DNA from: Flammeovirga sp. SJP92
Lineage (GTDB): Bacteria > Bacteroidota > Bacteroidia > Cytophagales > Flammeovirgaceae
Direction: 5' to 3'
NCBI RefSeq assembly: GCF_001583495.1
Contig: NZ_LQAQ01000087.1
Span: 1 to 39,642, forward strand
DNA: 39,642 bases
Numbering within the stretch: the stretch's first letter is position 1; each line of letters opens with the position of its first letter. The notes beneath the pieces are model-generated. The model saw nothing but the letters and a program-made list of their open reading frames with translations. It made no database searches and was not told the DNA's origin. A program made the position numbers and the translations under genes. Below are positions 26,879 to 35,455 of the stretch, in pieces.

Positions 26879-27017
26879 TTCGTACACTTTTTAATAGTAA
26901 AAAATACCCGTGAGCTATATATTTTAAAATTACATCAATTGGCTCTCAATCGAAACGAACAAAAGCGTTTGTTTTTTCCAAGAACAGTAATCTGAATACA
27001 TCAAACAGTAATACTAA

Positions 27018-27049
27018 TTAGAGATCATTTTTAACCCTAAGTATCTTTG
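27018..27049 (+). promoter_or_regulatory. Candidate promoter of the hydrolase/dehydrogenase cluster
   Basis: TATCTTTG (27042-27049) matches TAnnTTTG, and TTAG (27018-27021), one base off TTTG, stands 20 bases upstream. Transcription would start about 30 bases before the hydrolase ATG. Confidence 0.6.
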
Positions 27050-27085
27050 TATAAGTAATCTAATGATAATTAAAACAGAGAAATC

Positions 27086-27982
27086 ATGTTTGGAAAAATG
27101 ATTGCAAAAAACCTTGTTATGGCAGGTGAAGCAGCTCCTCTATTCGACAACCCTAGTAACTATAATCTGCAGTATGAAAATGTTTCCTTTCAAGCTAGTG
27201 ACGGTGTTAATCTAAAAGGGTGGCTCATAAAAGGAGATGATGACAAAGTAATTATTCAATCCCATTTTGGACTTTATTGTTGTCGTGCTGGTTATACGAA
27301 TGATATAAAGCGTATAGCAAAAGGATATCCTACCGACGTTAAATTTTTACGTCAGGCAAAATACCTTAATGATGCCGGTTATTCAGTGCTTATGTTTGAT
27401 ATGCGCAATCATGGAGAAAGTGATCCAGCAATGGATGGTTTTGCTTCCTATGGACCAGAAGAGGCAAAAGATATTATTGCGTCCGTAGATTTTATTAGTA
27501 ATCATTCGGTCTATAAAAATGCAAATATAGGATTGTTCAGTATTTGTATGGGACAAGGTGCATCTGTATCTGCCTATGGTAGAGAAGATGGTTTGAAAAA
27601 TTATAGCAATATCAAATGTATGATTTCAGTACAACCATTAGATTATGCTCACTTCATAGATAAAATGAAACTTCCTGGCTTTTTATTAAAAAGAGCAGAC
27701 AGATTTATCAAAAAGAATACAGATTTCGATTATATAAATAATACTTGGCGTCCTTACGTTAAAGATGTCACTGTACCAACATTAATTATCCAAAATAAAA
27801 ATGATGGTTTCCTTGATAAAGACTTTGTTGATGGGGTTTACAATGATTTACAAGTAGAAAAAGAAATGATGTGGATAGAAATACCAGATAAAAAAAATCA
27901 GGGGTTTAATCGTATGGCGGCTTATGACTGGCTAGGTACTCACTCTGAACCTGTTTTGAAGTGGTTCAATAAGTACATGTAA
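27086..27982 (+). CDS. Alpha/beta hydrolase with Cys at the nucleophile elbow
   Basis: The 298-residue cytoplasmic protein has the alpha/beta hydrolase layout: strand pair VSFQASDGVNLKGWLIKG, oxyanion-side loop QSHFGLYCCRAGY, DMRNHGESD, the nucleophile elbow, and a late strand VPTLIIQNKNDGFLD with likely acid D240. The elbow reads SICMG (152-156) where most members have GxSxG, so Cys154 replaces the usual Ser, as in dienelactone hydrolases (GYCLGG). A candidate general base is H286 in GTHSEP. The chemistry, thioester or ester hydrolysis or a non-catalytic role, cannot be settled. The dehydrogenase gene follows 33 bases later, and a regulator and an SRPBCC gene after that, so the four may share a small-molecule pathway. 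Confidence 0.85.
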   Translation: MFGKMIAKNLVMAGEAAPLFDNPSNYNLQYENVSFQASDGVNLKGWLIKGDDDKVIIQSHFGLYCCRAGYTNDIKRIAKGYPTDVKFLRQAKYLNDAGYSVLMFDMRNHGESDPAMDGFASYGPEEAKDIIASVDFISNHSVYKNANIGLFSICMGQGASVSAYGREDGLKNYSNIKCMISVQPLDYAHFIDKMKLPGFLLKRADRFIKKNTDFDYINNTWRPYVKDVTVPTLIIQNKNDGFLDKDFVDGVYNDLQVEKEMMWIEIPDKKNQGFNRMAAYDWLGTHSEPVLKWFNKYM

Positions 27983-28015
27983 TCAAAGTGAAGTCCTATT
28001 GAATAAAGAGATAAA

Positions 28016-29101
28016 ATGGCAATAAAAACAAAATATTTTGAGCGCTGGGTAGATAAAGTCCCTCAAGCAACTGATAAAGTTATGGCAATAACGGGTACGA
28101 CATCTGGTATTGGTTATTGGACGTCAGTTTTTGCAATTCGAAAAAATGTGAAGGCGCTTTTGCTTCTTAATAGAGCCTCGTCAAGGGCTGAAGAAGCTTT
28201 TCAAAAATTGGAAGAGGAGAAAAAATTATGTGGTAGTACAACTATCCTATATAAAGTTGAGTTAGATTTAATGAGTTTTGAATCTGTAAAAAAGGCAGCT
28301 GAACAGGTTAATGAATTAAGCAAAGAGTTAGGTGGTTTAAATATTCTGGCTAACAATGCAGGTTTTGGACCCGTTTCAGATTTTCGCACAGATGACGGGT
28401 ATGATGCCCAAATGCAGGTGAATCATTTATCTCACTTGTTACTTACAAAAAGCGTGTTCCCGTCTTTTGATATAGCTCTAGAAAATGGAAAAGAAGTAAG
28501 AATCTGCCAACAGTCTTCTGGTGTTAGATACATGCAAAAAACTGCTCATGAAGAAAAATTCTTTAAAAAAACAGCTAAAGGAACACTAGGTGGTGATGGA
28601 GTGAATGCAGGTAATGAAAGATATCATCAAACTAAACTTGCTGCAATCACTTTTGCATTGGAGTTCAGTAAAAAGTTAAAAGAAAAAGGCTATGATACCA
28701 ATCAGATAAAAAGTCTTTGTGCTGAACCCGGATTTTCAGAAACAAATCTTGTTTCAAACTCAGCATCAGGCAATACTTGGTTGTTAGGACATCTTTCAAA
28801 AGTTGTTATTTGGGTTATGTCACTGTTCATGAAACGTCAGTCTGCTGCTGATGGAGCACTTCCTTTGTCTCATGCTTGCTTTGCTGAAGATATTTCAAAT
28901 GGCGATTTTATTATGCCAAATGAATATCATGTTGGTACTCCTACAAAATCTATTGCTGAAGGAAAGTTGGCAAATGGTAAAGCTGAAAATGAAGCATTAG
29001 GCCTTGATGTAAATAATCAGGAACTATGCTGGCGTATGTCTGAAGAAGTATTAGGAGACATTTTTGAATTTGCGAAAAGTAAGGAATTGTCTAAAAATTG
29101 A
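28016..29101 (+). CDS. Short-chain dehydrogenase/reductase
   Basis: The 361-residue NAD(P)-dependent oxidoreductase is of the classical SDR fold, closest in feel to the retinol/protochlorophyllide dehydrogenase-like group. The cofactor loop is TGTTSGIG (26-33), NNAG follows in ILANNAGFGPVSDF, the catalytic Ser lies in CQQSSGVRY, and YHQTK supplies Y203 and K207. The extended C-terminus (after about 270) includes NGDFIMPNEYHVGTPTKS and is longer than the 250 residues of minimal SDRs. All catalytic residues appear intact. It is preceded closely by the Cys-type hydrolase and followed 50 bases later by an AraC-type regulator. The substrate, an alcohol or ketone, is unknown. Confidence 0.92.
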   Translation: MAIKTKYFERWVDKVPQATDKVMAITGTTSGIGYWTSVFAIRKNVKALLLLNRASSRAEEAFQKLEEEKKLCGSTTILYKVELDLMSFESVKKAAEQVNELSKELGGLNILANNAGFGPVSDFRTDDGYDAQMQVNHLSHLLLTKSVFPSFDIALENGKEVRICQQSSGVRYMQKTAHEEKFFKKTAKGTLGGDGVNAGNERYHQTKLAAITFALEFSKKLKEKGYDTNQIKSLCAEPGFSETNLVSNSASGNTWLLGHLSKVVIWVMSLFMKRQSAADGALPLSHACFAEDISNGDFIMPNEYHVGTPTKSIAEGKLANGKAENEALGLDVNNQELCWRMSEEVLGDIFEFAKSKELSKN

Positions 29102-29151
29102 TTGCAAAAAATGTTAATTTATAACATCAAAAGTAATGAATTAATACACAA

Positions 29152-30059
29152 ATGAGAGAGATTATTGAGTTTAATAGCATATCTGAAGCTCTACAAGCAA
29201 TGGGAATTAAAAAACCAAAGCATCCTTTAGTTACAGCCTTCCAACATAAGGAAATAAAAAGTGGTTTAGAGATGGCAGGCAAAAGCGTTGTAGGTTCTTT
29301 TTATATGGTTGAATATAAAGAAGTAAAAGACTGTTATTTTGAATACGGTCGTACTACTTACGATTTTGAAGAAGGTTCTCTTATTTTTCTAGCTCCTGGT
29401 CAGGTTCTAAAAGTAGAAGAATGGGATGAAGATGATATTGGCGATAGCTGGACTTTATTCTTTCACCCTGATTTAATAAGAAAGTCACAACTTGGGATTA
29501 ACATTAATGAATATTCTTTTTTTCGTACGATGTAAACGAAGCTTTGCACATATCTGACAGTGAAAAGAAAATAATTGAAGAACTGAGGGATAAAATTGTT
29601 CAGGAATACAGCTTAAACATCGATAAGCAAAGTCAAAAGCTAATTGTAACCAGTATTGAATTACTTTTAGATTATTGTACCCGCTATTATAATCGTCAAT
29701 TCTTAATTCGTGAAAATCTAAATAAAGACATTTTGATGCGATTTGAAGAATTACTAAAAAATTATTATCAATCTGGTAAAGCTTTAGAACAAGGAATACC
29801 CTCGGTTAAATATTGTGGTGAAGAACTGAATATGTCTCCAAATTATTTCAGTGATTTACTTAAAAAAGAAACCGGACGAGGTGCTCAAGATCATATTCAT
29901 TCCTTTGTGATTGAAAAAGCTAAAACACAACTCTTAAATTCAAGAGAATCTATTGCCCAGATAGCATATGGTTTAGGTTTTGAATACCCTCAAAATTTCA
30001 GTAAACTTTTCAAAAAAAGGACGGGGAAAAGTCCTGTTCAATATAGAACTATTAACTAG
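29152..30059 (+). pseudogene. AraC-family transcriptional regulator, frameshifted in a T7 run
   Basis: Two reading frames together make one typical AraC/XylS regulator. The first (29152-29535) encodes a cupin-like effector domain with FEEGSLIFLAPGQVLKVEEW and breaks after NINEYSFFRTM. The second continues without a proper start at YDVNEALHISDSEKKIIEEL and ends with the two helix-turn-helix units (LNMSPNYFSDLLKKETG and IAQIAYGLGFEYPQNFSKLF, then KKRTGKSPVQYR). Restoring one T to the run at 29517-29523 joins them into about 302 residues. It could be a real mutation, a phase-variable homopolymer or a sequencing error. It would be expected to control the hydrolase/dehydrogenase genes next to it. 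Confidence 0.88.
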
Positions 30060-30072
30060 TAGTATAAGTTAT

Positions 30073-30567
30073 ATGAATTTTTTAAAGTCAAAATGGATGG
30101 TCATAACATTAATTATTATCTCGGTATTATTTTTACTTATTCTAACAGGGAGAAAGTCTGTAAAAGCCATAATTAAAATTAAAGCACCGCAAGAAGAGGT
30201 TTGGAGTAAATTAATTGATATTAATGAAGTTAAAACTTGGAATAGGGTTCTTGTTCCCATTCAGGGTGAATTTAAGGTTGGAAATACAATAAAATACGAA
30301 TTTTACCAAGATGAAAATGGTAAAGCCGCAGTAATGAACGCTACTGTAAAAAAAATAATTCCACAAAAAATCATCAATCAGAAAGGTGGCTTTCCAGGTT
30401 TTTTAACCTACAACCACCATTATTTGCTTTCTTCAGATGGAACTTTTACAACTGTTACTATAACTGAAGAATATGCTGGTATATATGTACACTTTTGGAA
30501 CCCAATACTTGTTGAAAAAGCCTACGAAAGACTTTTAACCCTATTAAAGAAGAGGATTGAAGAATAA
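30073..30567 (+). CDS. Membrane-anchored SRPBCC (START-like) protein
   Basis: The start at 30073 gives MNFLKSKWMVITLIIISVLF, one N-terminal membrane helix; a longer frame back to 29980 would overlap the regulator and is unlikely. The remaining 140 residues follow the SRPBCC/polyketide-cyclase-like pattern: IIKIKAPQEEVWSKLIDINE, VKTWNRVLVPIQGEFKVGNT, IKYEFYQDENG and a long C-terminal helix VEKAYERLLTLLKKRIEE. Such proteins bind hydrophobic ligands in a deep pocket; enzymatic activity varies. It starts 13 bases after the regulator frame ends and is the last gene before a terminator, so it probably belongs to the same transcript. A ligand linked to the neighbouring dehydrogenase is a guess. Confidence 0.82.
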   Translation: MNFLKSKWMVITLIIISVLFLLILTGRKSVKAIIKIKAPQEEVWSKLIDINEVKTWNRVLVPIQGEFKVGNTIKYEFYQDENGKAAVMNATVKKIIPQKIINQKGGFPGFLTYNHHYLLSSDGTFTTVTITEEYAGIYVHFWNPILVEKAYERLLTLLKKRIEE

Positions 30568-30674
30568 GATTTAATAGTAAGAGCTAATTTCCAAAATAAA
30601 TTACCAGAGAAAGTGGTAGTGTATTTGATGGGCTTCAGAAGTAGCCTACATCCGCATAAAAGCTTGAAAATATG

Positions 30675-30720
30675 AAAGTGATGAATATTATTATAAAGCA
30701 TAACATCCATCACTTTTTTT
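30675..30720 (+). terminator. Intrinsic terminator after the SRPBCC gene
   Basis: AAAGTGATG (30675-30683) pairs with CATCACTTT (30708-30716), with a T-run to 30720. The loop is long (24 bases). It stands 107 bases beyond the SRPBCC stop; nothing else is seen between them, or from 30721 to the promoter at 30981. Confidence 0.75.
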
Positions 30721-30980
30721 ATTTGATTGAATATTAGAGTCTTACTAAAAAGATTTCATTTCTGACTTCAAATTGATCTGAATAAATTTTTTTCATAATT
30801 ATTTCATGAAATACGAATTATTAAAATCATAGATTTTTTTATATAAAAGTGTACTTACTAAACGAATAATATATAATTAAAAGTCGAAAATTAGTATTTA
30901 ATATTTTGAATTTTTGATTAAATTGTTCTATATACATTTAACGAAATTGAGGAATACCTATAATTTATTATGTCCTAATA

Positions 30981-31012
30981 TTTGCAAAGTGATTGAATAA
31001 CTTCTATTTTTG
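30981..31012 (+). promoter_or_regulatory. Full-consensus Bacteroidota promoter
   Basis: TTTG (30981-30984), 20 bases, then TATTTTTG (31005-31012): both boxes match the -33/-7 consensus. Transcription should start near 31019, which rules out the upstream in-frame ATG at 31015 and supports the start at 31063. Confidence 0.8.
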
Positions 31013-31062
31013 TTATGTTAATGATACAAAAAATTATATCTATTGCATTAAAAATAATTATC

Positions 31063-31317
31063 ATGAGCCAAAGTAAAATTGTTGCTGCCGCAGAAGCTGC
31101 ACTTGACAAATTAACTAAGTTAAACAAGAAAGGAGAGTACGAACAACAAGTAAACGACTTAACATGGGTGTTAGGAAGTTTCAAGAACGACGGAAACCCT
31201 GATGGTGTTTACCAGAAAGTTGCAGAAGCTAAAGACGTGCTGGCAGATCTAAAATCCAAAAAACCTAGAAGCGTAGCGAAAGCATTAATGGATACATTAG
31301 ACGAGGCGTTAGCTTAA
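31063..31317 (+). CDS. Small conserved-looking hypothetical protein
   Basis: The 84-residue soluble protein starts MSQSKIVAAAEAALDKLTKL, continues through KGEYEQQVNDLTWVLGSF and DGVYQKVAEAKDVLADLKSK, and ends AKALMDTLDEALA. It is predicted almost wholly helical with a central glycine-rich turn (FKNDGNPDGV). No family is recognised, but the full-consensus promoter just upstream, the intrinsic terminator just downstream and well-formed codon use suggest a well-expressed single-gene unit. The start is set by the promoter position and by the sequence before it, which would otherwise add a 16-residue hydrophobic stretch. It could be a nucleoid-associated or regulatory small protein; this is speculation. 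Confidence 0.78.
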   Translation: MSQSKIVAAAEAALDKLTKLNKKGEYEQQVNDLTWVLGSFKNDGNPDGVYQKVAEAKDVLADLKSKKPRSVAKALMDTLDEALA

Positions 31318-31348
31318 TCTGATTGACATTGTAAAAATTTAATTTTTG

Positions 31349-31372
31349 GCCATCATTTTGATGGCTTTTTTT
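31349..31372 (+). terminator. Intrinsic terminator of the 84-residue protein gene
   Basis: GCCATCA pairs with TGATGGC around a three-base loop (31349-31365), followed by seven T residues. It lies 31 bases past the stop. Confidence 0.9.
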
Positions 31373-31655
31373 GTATTTCATATTTTTTATGCAATAGTGG
31401 TAGTTCGAGGTAGGTGTGATTTTAAATTTTAAGCAAAAAGTTGTATTTGTTTTGAAATTTACATTAAACACTCTTGTTTGGTGATAAATATGTATTAAAT
31501 AAAGGTTGGTGTTATGTAATTATTAAAATAAATGTGTGGATTTTCTTGATATTCTAGATTTATTTAATTTAACTTGTGGCGAACAATTAAGTGGGGCATT
31601 TTTTCTGAAACCCATCTTGATTTACTAACAACAACGAACAAAAAAATATACTTCA
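31373..31655. other. Leader region of the first ammonium transporter
   Basis: About 280 AT-rich bases with no gene and no full TAnnTTTG match. Some regulatory sequence for the transporter must lie here, but none is recognisable by eye; no PII or nitrogen-regulator gene is present. Confidence 0.45.
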
Positions 31656-33194
31656 ATGTTATTATTCATCTTAACATTTGCAATATTGTTTTCACCTACA
31701 ATGTTATTTGCAAATGAGACTACTACTCTAGACGCCTTTAATGTCCCGGATACATTATGGGTGCTATTTTCTGCAGTCCTCGTATTATTAATGCAAGCTG
31801 GCTTTAAAACTTTAGAGACAGGTCTTGTAAAGAAAGAACACCGATCAAGTGTTGGAAGTAAAAACCTTTTGGATTTGGTGGCAGGCGTATTGGGCTTTTT
31901 CTTGATTGGATTTAGTCTGATGTTTGGCAAATCTTATTTTGGTGTTATAGGTTTCGATTTTGATTTATTTCTTGGACAAAATTTCAACAATGGCGATCAG
32001 CAAATTCCAGGGGTAGTTTTCTTCTTATTTCAATTGGTTTTTGCAGGTACTGCATTGACCATCGTTTCAGGAGCTATGTCTGGCAGAACTGGTGTTTTCC
32101 CTTATTTTATAGGTTCACTTATCACCGCAGTTGTAATTTATCCAATCTTCGGCCACTGGGCATGGGGTAATTTATTTTACACTGACAATTATGCATGGCT
32201 GGCAGAAATGGGTTTCATGGACTTTGCAGGTTCTACAGTCGTACATACTTTAGGAGCATGTGTAGGTCTTGTCGGAATGATCATGGTAGGCCCAAGGATT
32301 GGAAGATTTGATAAAAATGGCAAACCTAAATCGATAAAAGCATCTGATTATTCTTATAGTATATTAGGAGTGATGCTTCTTTGGATTGGATGGTGGGGCT
32401 TTAACGGCGGTAGTACGCTCTCGTTTAATTATAGTGTTTTTGAAATTATTTTAAATACCAATCTAGCAGGAGCCGCCGCATGTTTTTCAGCCTTTTTCTT
32501 TTGCTATTTCTTTCAGGATAGAAGTGAATTGATTGAGAAAATGATTGGAGGAGCACTTACAGGTCTTGTGGCCATAACGGCGTGTTGTAATGTAGTAACA
32601 CCACTGAGTGCTTTAATCATTGGTTTGTTGGCAGGAATTATACACAATCTTGGGTTTGATTTAATTTTAAGAGTATTCAAGCTGGATGATCCTGTGGGAG
32701 CAATTCCTGTGCATGGCTTTGGTGGTATTTTTGGAACACTTTGCGTAGCTCTTTTCGGAAAACAAGAGTTGCTAATTTTACCAAGATGGGAACAGCTATT
32801 GATTCAAACTATAGGTATTGAGGTGTGTTTGACTTTTACGGTAGTGATTTCAATTCTAATGTTTAGAATTATCAAAATTTCTTATGGTCTAAGGGTTTCT
32901 CCTGAGCAAGAATTAAAAGGAATGTTGATGGGTAGACAAATGCCTGAAGAGTTTTACCAAGATAATTCTCAGCAGAAAGTAAGATATGTATCTATGCAAG
33001 TTTCTGATAAAGGCTATAATCTATTAAATGTTGGAGATTTTGCAAGTTTAGATCCGCTGTACAGAACAGAATTGATTGATGCCAAAAAAGTATCATTTAT
33101 TGATGAACATGGAGAGGCGGTTCCATTGATTGATGCGATGAAACAATTGAAAAATTATATTGAAGGAAAACAAGAAGGGGAAACTGCAGCTTAA
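31656..33194 (+). CDS. Ammonium transporter (Amt family) with long C-terminal tail, copy 1
   Basis: The 512-residue inner-membrane protein starts with a signal-like helix ending LFANETT, then about 11 transmembrane helices as in AmtB. Channel residues are present: D189 in MDFAGS, the twin histidines H197 (STVVHTLGA) and H353 (VHGFGGIFG), GAMSGRTG, and GWWGFNGGS. It conducts ammonium/ammonia into the cell. The core ends near residue 410 at YGLRVSPEQELKGM; the usual short tail is replaced by about 102 residues including FYQDNSQQKVRYVSMQVSDK and RTELIDAKKVSFIDEHGEA. No glnK/PII gene is adjacent, although most bacterial amtB genes have one. A near twin follows at 33607. It has its own terminator. 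Confidence 0.95.
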   Translation: MLLFILTFAILFSPTMLFANETTTLDAFNVPDTLWVLFSAVLVLLMQAGFKTLETGLVKKEHRSSVGSKNLLDLVAGVLGFFLIGFSLMFGKSYFGVIGFDFDLFLGQNFNNGDQQIPGVVFFLFQLVFAGTALTIVSGAMSGRTGVFPYFIGSLITAVVIYPIFGHWAWGNLFYTDNYAWLAEMGFMDFAGSTVVHTLGACVGLVGMIMVGPRIGRFDKNGKPKSIKASDYSYSILGVMLLWIGWWGFNGGSTLSFNYSVFEIILNTNLAGAAACFSAFFFCYFFQDRSELIEKMIGGALTGLVAITACCNVVTPLSALIIGLLAGIIHNLGFDLILRVFKLDDPVGAIPVHGFGGIFGTLCVALFGKQELLILPRWEQLLIQTIGIEVCLTFTVVISILMFRIIKISYGLRVSPEQELKGMLMGRQMPEEFYQDNSQQKVRYVSMQVSDKGYNLLNVGDFASLDPLYRTELIDAKKVSFIDEHGEAVPLIDAMKQLKNYIEGKQEGETAA

Positions 33195-33234
33195 AGTAGT
33201 TTTTGACCTCATATATTTATATTGAAAATAGTGC

Positions 33235-33273
33235 AAAGGCAACCATAAACGAATTATGGTTGCCTTTTCTTTT
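33235..33273 (+). terminator. Intrinsic terminator of the first ammonium transporter
   Basis: AAAGGCAACCATAA (33235-33248) pairs perfectly with TTATGGTTGCCTTT (33254-33267) around ACGAA, followed by T-rich sequence. It separates the two transporters into different transcripts. Confidence 0.93.
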
Positions 33274-33606
33274 ATTTTATCAGAAAATAAAACAAAATAT
33301 TGAATTGTAAATGAAGGATAATTCAGTTTAATATTAGTGTATAAATAACATTATATAGTTAATATCTTTTGTAAATAGTAGATGTTGTAAAATATAATTA
33401 TGATTTCAAGTTGTGTATTGGGTTTTGTGGGGTGTTTTTGCTGTGTTTTACAATGCTATTGTCCTGTTTTTTAGCAGTTTTAGTTAGATTTTAGCTTTAA
33501 TTTTTATAAAAAAGCTTCCGATGAACTAATTTTAGAGTACATAAAATGTGCGATGTTTATATAGAGCTCTTATTTACTAGCGAACTGACAACCAAAATTT
33601 ACTCTT
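33274..33606. other. Leader region of the second ammonium transporter
   Basis: No gene is seen. A near-consensus -7 string, TATCTTTT, occurs at about 33364, but the distance to the start codon is long; no other signal stands out. Confidence 0.4.
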
Positions 33607-35166
33607 ATGTTATATTTCACCGTAACTACTATCAGTATTCTATTTTTACCTACAACATTGCTAGCCTCGGAAGCTGTCAATCCTGCATCATTTAATATTC
33701 CAGATACACTTTGGGTATTAATTTCTGCTGTTTTAGTTTTTCTAATGCAGGCTGGGTTTAAAACATTGGAAACAGGCTTAGTGCAAAAGGAACATCGATC
33801 AAGTGTCGGAAGTAAAAACTTGATGGACCTTGTCGCAGGGGTTTTAGGTTTCTTTTTAGTGGGTTTTGGGTTTATGTTTGGGAAGTCTTACTATGGTATT
33901 ATTGGTTTCGAAACAGATTTATTTGTTGGCCAGAATATTCATAACGGAGATTTGACCATTCCGGGTATTGTCTTTTTCTTATTTCAGCTTGTTTTTGCAG
34001 GTACAGCCTTGACAATTGTTTCAGGGGCTATGTCTGGCAGAACAGGAGTAGTTCCTTATTTTATTGGTTCCTTAGTCACAGCTATTATCATTTATCCCGT
34101 TTTTGGTCACTGGGCTTGGGGAAATCTGTATTATAGCAACAATATGTCATGGTTGGCCAATATGGGCTTTATGGACTTTGCAGGATCTACAGTTGTGCAT
34201 ACACTAGGTGCCTGTGTAGGTGTGGTAGGTATGATGATGGTAGGACCTAGAATAGGCCGTTTTGATCATGAGGGAAAACCTAAAAGTATTAAAGCTTCTG
34301 ATTATTCCTATAGTATCTTGGGTGTAATGCTTCTTTGGATTGGATGGTGGGGTTTCAATGGTGGTAGTACATTGACTTTTACTGCAGACGTTTTTGAAAT
34401 TATTCTGAATACCAATGTGGCAGGTGCATCTGCTTGTTTCTCCGCATTTTTCTATTGTTACTTTTTCCAAGATAGAGGAGATCTAATAGAGAAAATGATG
34501 GGCGGAGCTTTGACAGGTTTAGTCGCTATTACAGCATGTTGTAATGTAGTATCACCATTTTCATCATTAATTATAGGTTTGATATCTGGAGTGATTCACA
34601 ACATTGGTTATGATGTAATTCTTAAAGTATTCAAATTAGATGATCCTGTAGGAGCAATTCCTGTACATGGTTTTGGAGGTGTTTTCGGTACAATGTGTGT
34701 AGCTATTTTTGGAAAACAAGAGTTGTTGAATTTACCACGTTGGGAACAATTATTAATACAAATGATTGGGGTAGAGGTCTGTATTACATTTACAGTGATT
34801 ATATCTATTGTCATGTTTAAACTCATTAAAATGTTCTATGGTTTAAGAGTGAGTCCAGAGCAAGAAATTAGAGGAATGCTGATGGGCAGGTCTATGCCAG
34901 AAGAGTTTTATGATATGGAGGAAGAGGAACAAAAAGTGAGGTATGTTTCTGTTAAGATTTCGGAGAAAGGTTACAATCTCCTTGATGTGAAAGACTTTAT
35001 AGCGTTAGACCCTGTTTACCGATTGGAATTATTAGAGTCAAAGAAAGTATCATTTATCAATGATCAAGGTGAAGGAATACCGTTTGTAGATGCAATGAAA
35101 CAGTTGCATTCTGTTTTTGAAAGCTTGAATAACTCATCTTCTTCTCAATCACAGTCTTTGGCATAA
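33607..35166 (+). CDS. Ammonium transporter (Amt family) with long C-terminal tail, copy 2
   Basis: The 519-residue paralogue is clearly more than half identical by eye to the transporter at 31656 along its whole length. The signal-like first helix ends LLASEAVN. The channel motifs MDFAGSTVVHTLGACVG, GAMSGRTGVVPYF, GWWGFNGGSTLTF and VHGFGGVFG are all intact. The tail of about 109 residues is kept (YGLRVSPEQEIRGML, YDMEEEEQKVRYVSVKISEK, YRLELLESKKVSFINDQGEG) and ends in a serine/glutamine-rich stretch. Conservation of the tail in both copies argues that it has a function, perhaps taking over gating normally done by PII. The gene has its own terminator, so the two copies may be regulated separately. 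Confidence 0.95.
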   Translation: MLYFTVTTISILFLPTTLLASEAVNPASFNIPDTLWVLISAVLVFLMQAGFKTLETGLVQKEHRSSVGSKNLMDLVAGVLGFFLVGFGFMFGKSYYGIIGFETDLFVGQNIHNGDLTIPGIVFFLFQLVFAGTALTIVSGAMSGRTGVVPYFIGSLVTAIIIYPVFGHWAWGNLYYSNNMSWLANMGFMDFAGSTVVHTLGACVGVVGMMMVGPRIGRFDHEGKPKSIKASDYSYSILGVMLLWIGWWGFNGGSTLTFTADVFEIILNTNVAGASACFSAFFYCYFFQDRGDLIEKMMGGALTGLVAITACCNVVSPFSSLIIGLISGVIHNIGYDVILKVFKLDDPVGAIPVHGFGGVFGTMCVAIFGKQELLNLPRWEQLLIQMIGVEVCITFTVIISIVMFKLIKMFYGLRVSPEQEIRGMLMGRSMPEEFYDMEEEEQKVRYVSVKISEKGYNLLDVKDFIALDPVYRLELLESKKVSFINDQGEGIPFVDAMKQLHSVFESLNNSSSSQSQSLA

Positions 35167-35392
35167 ACCCTAGCAGAAATAAACTTACTATACTATGTCA
35201 TTATATATGATGTTTTGTATGGATGTCTTTCTTTGATATTCCTACAGTAAGTGACTACTTAAATGTGCATTAAAATGGATTAAAGAGTGCTAAAAAGACG
35301 AGTATCAATATTTGATGAATTACTCAGATACTTTATTCTTCGTACTTAATTCGAAAAGAAGTACACTTTTTGATTTTTAAAACATATATTTA

Positions 35393-35429
35393 TAAGAGAA
35401 GCTAAATGGAACAGGCTTCTCTTATTTTT
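35393..35429 (+). terminator. Intrinsic terminator of the second ammonium transporter
   Basis: TAAGAGAAGC (35393-35402) pairs with GCTTCTCTTA (35415-35424), followed by TTTTTG. It lies 226 bases past the stop. The T-run also forms TATTTTTG (35423-35430), a perfect -7 consensus 26 bases before the porin ATG, so terminator and promoter of the next gene may overlap. Confidence 0.85.
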
Positions 35430-35455
35430 GTTTTGACTCTTCTCTCATTGCACCT

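Noticed and set aside
29980-30072. Longer start for the SRPBCC gene overlapping the regulator
   Set aside because: The first 31 codons overlap the helix-turn-helix coding sequence in another frame and would bury the N-terminal membrane helix; the ATG at 30073 fits better.
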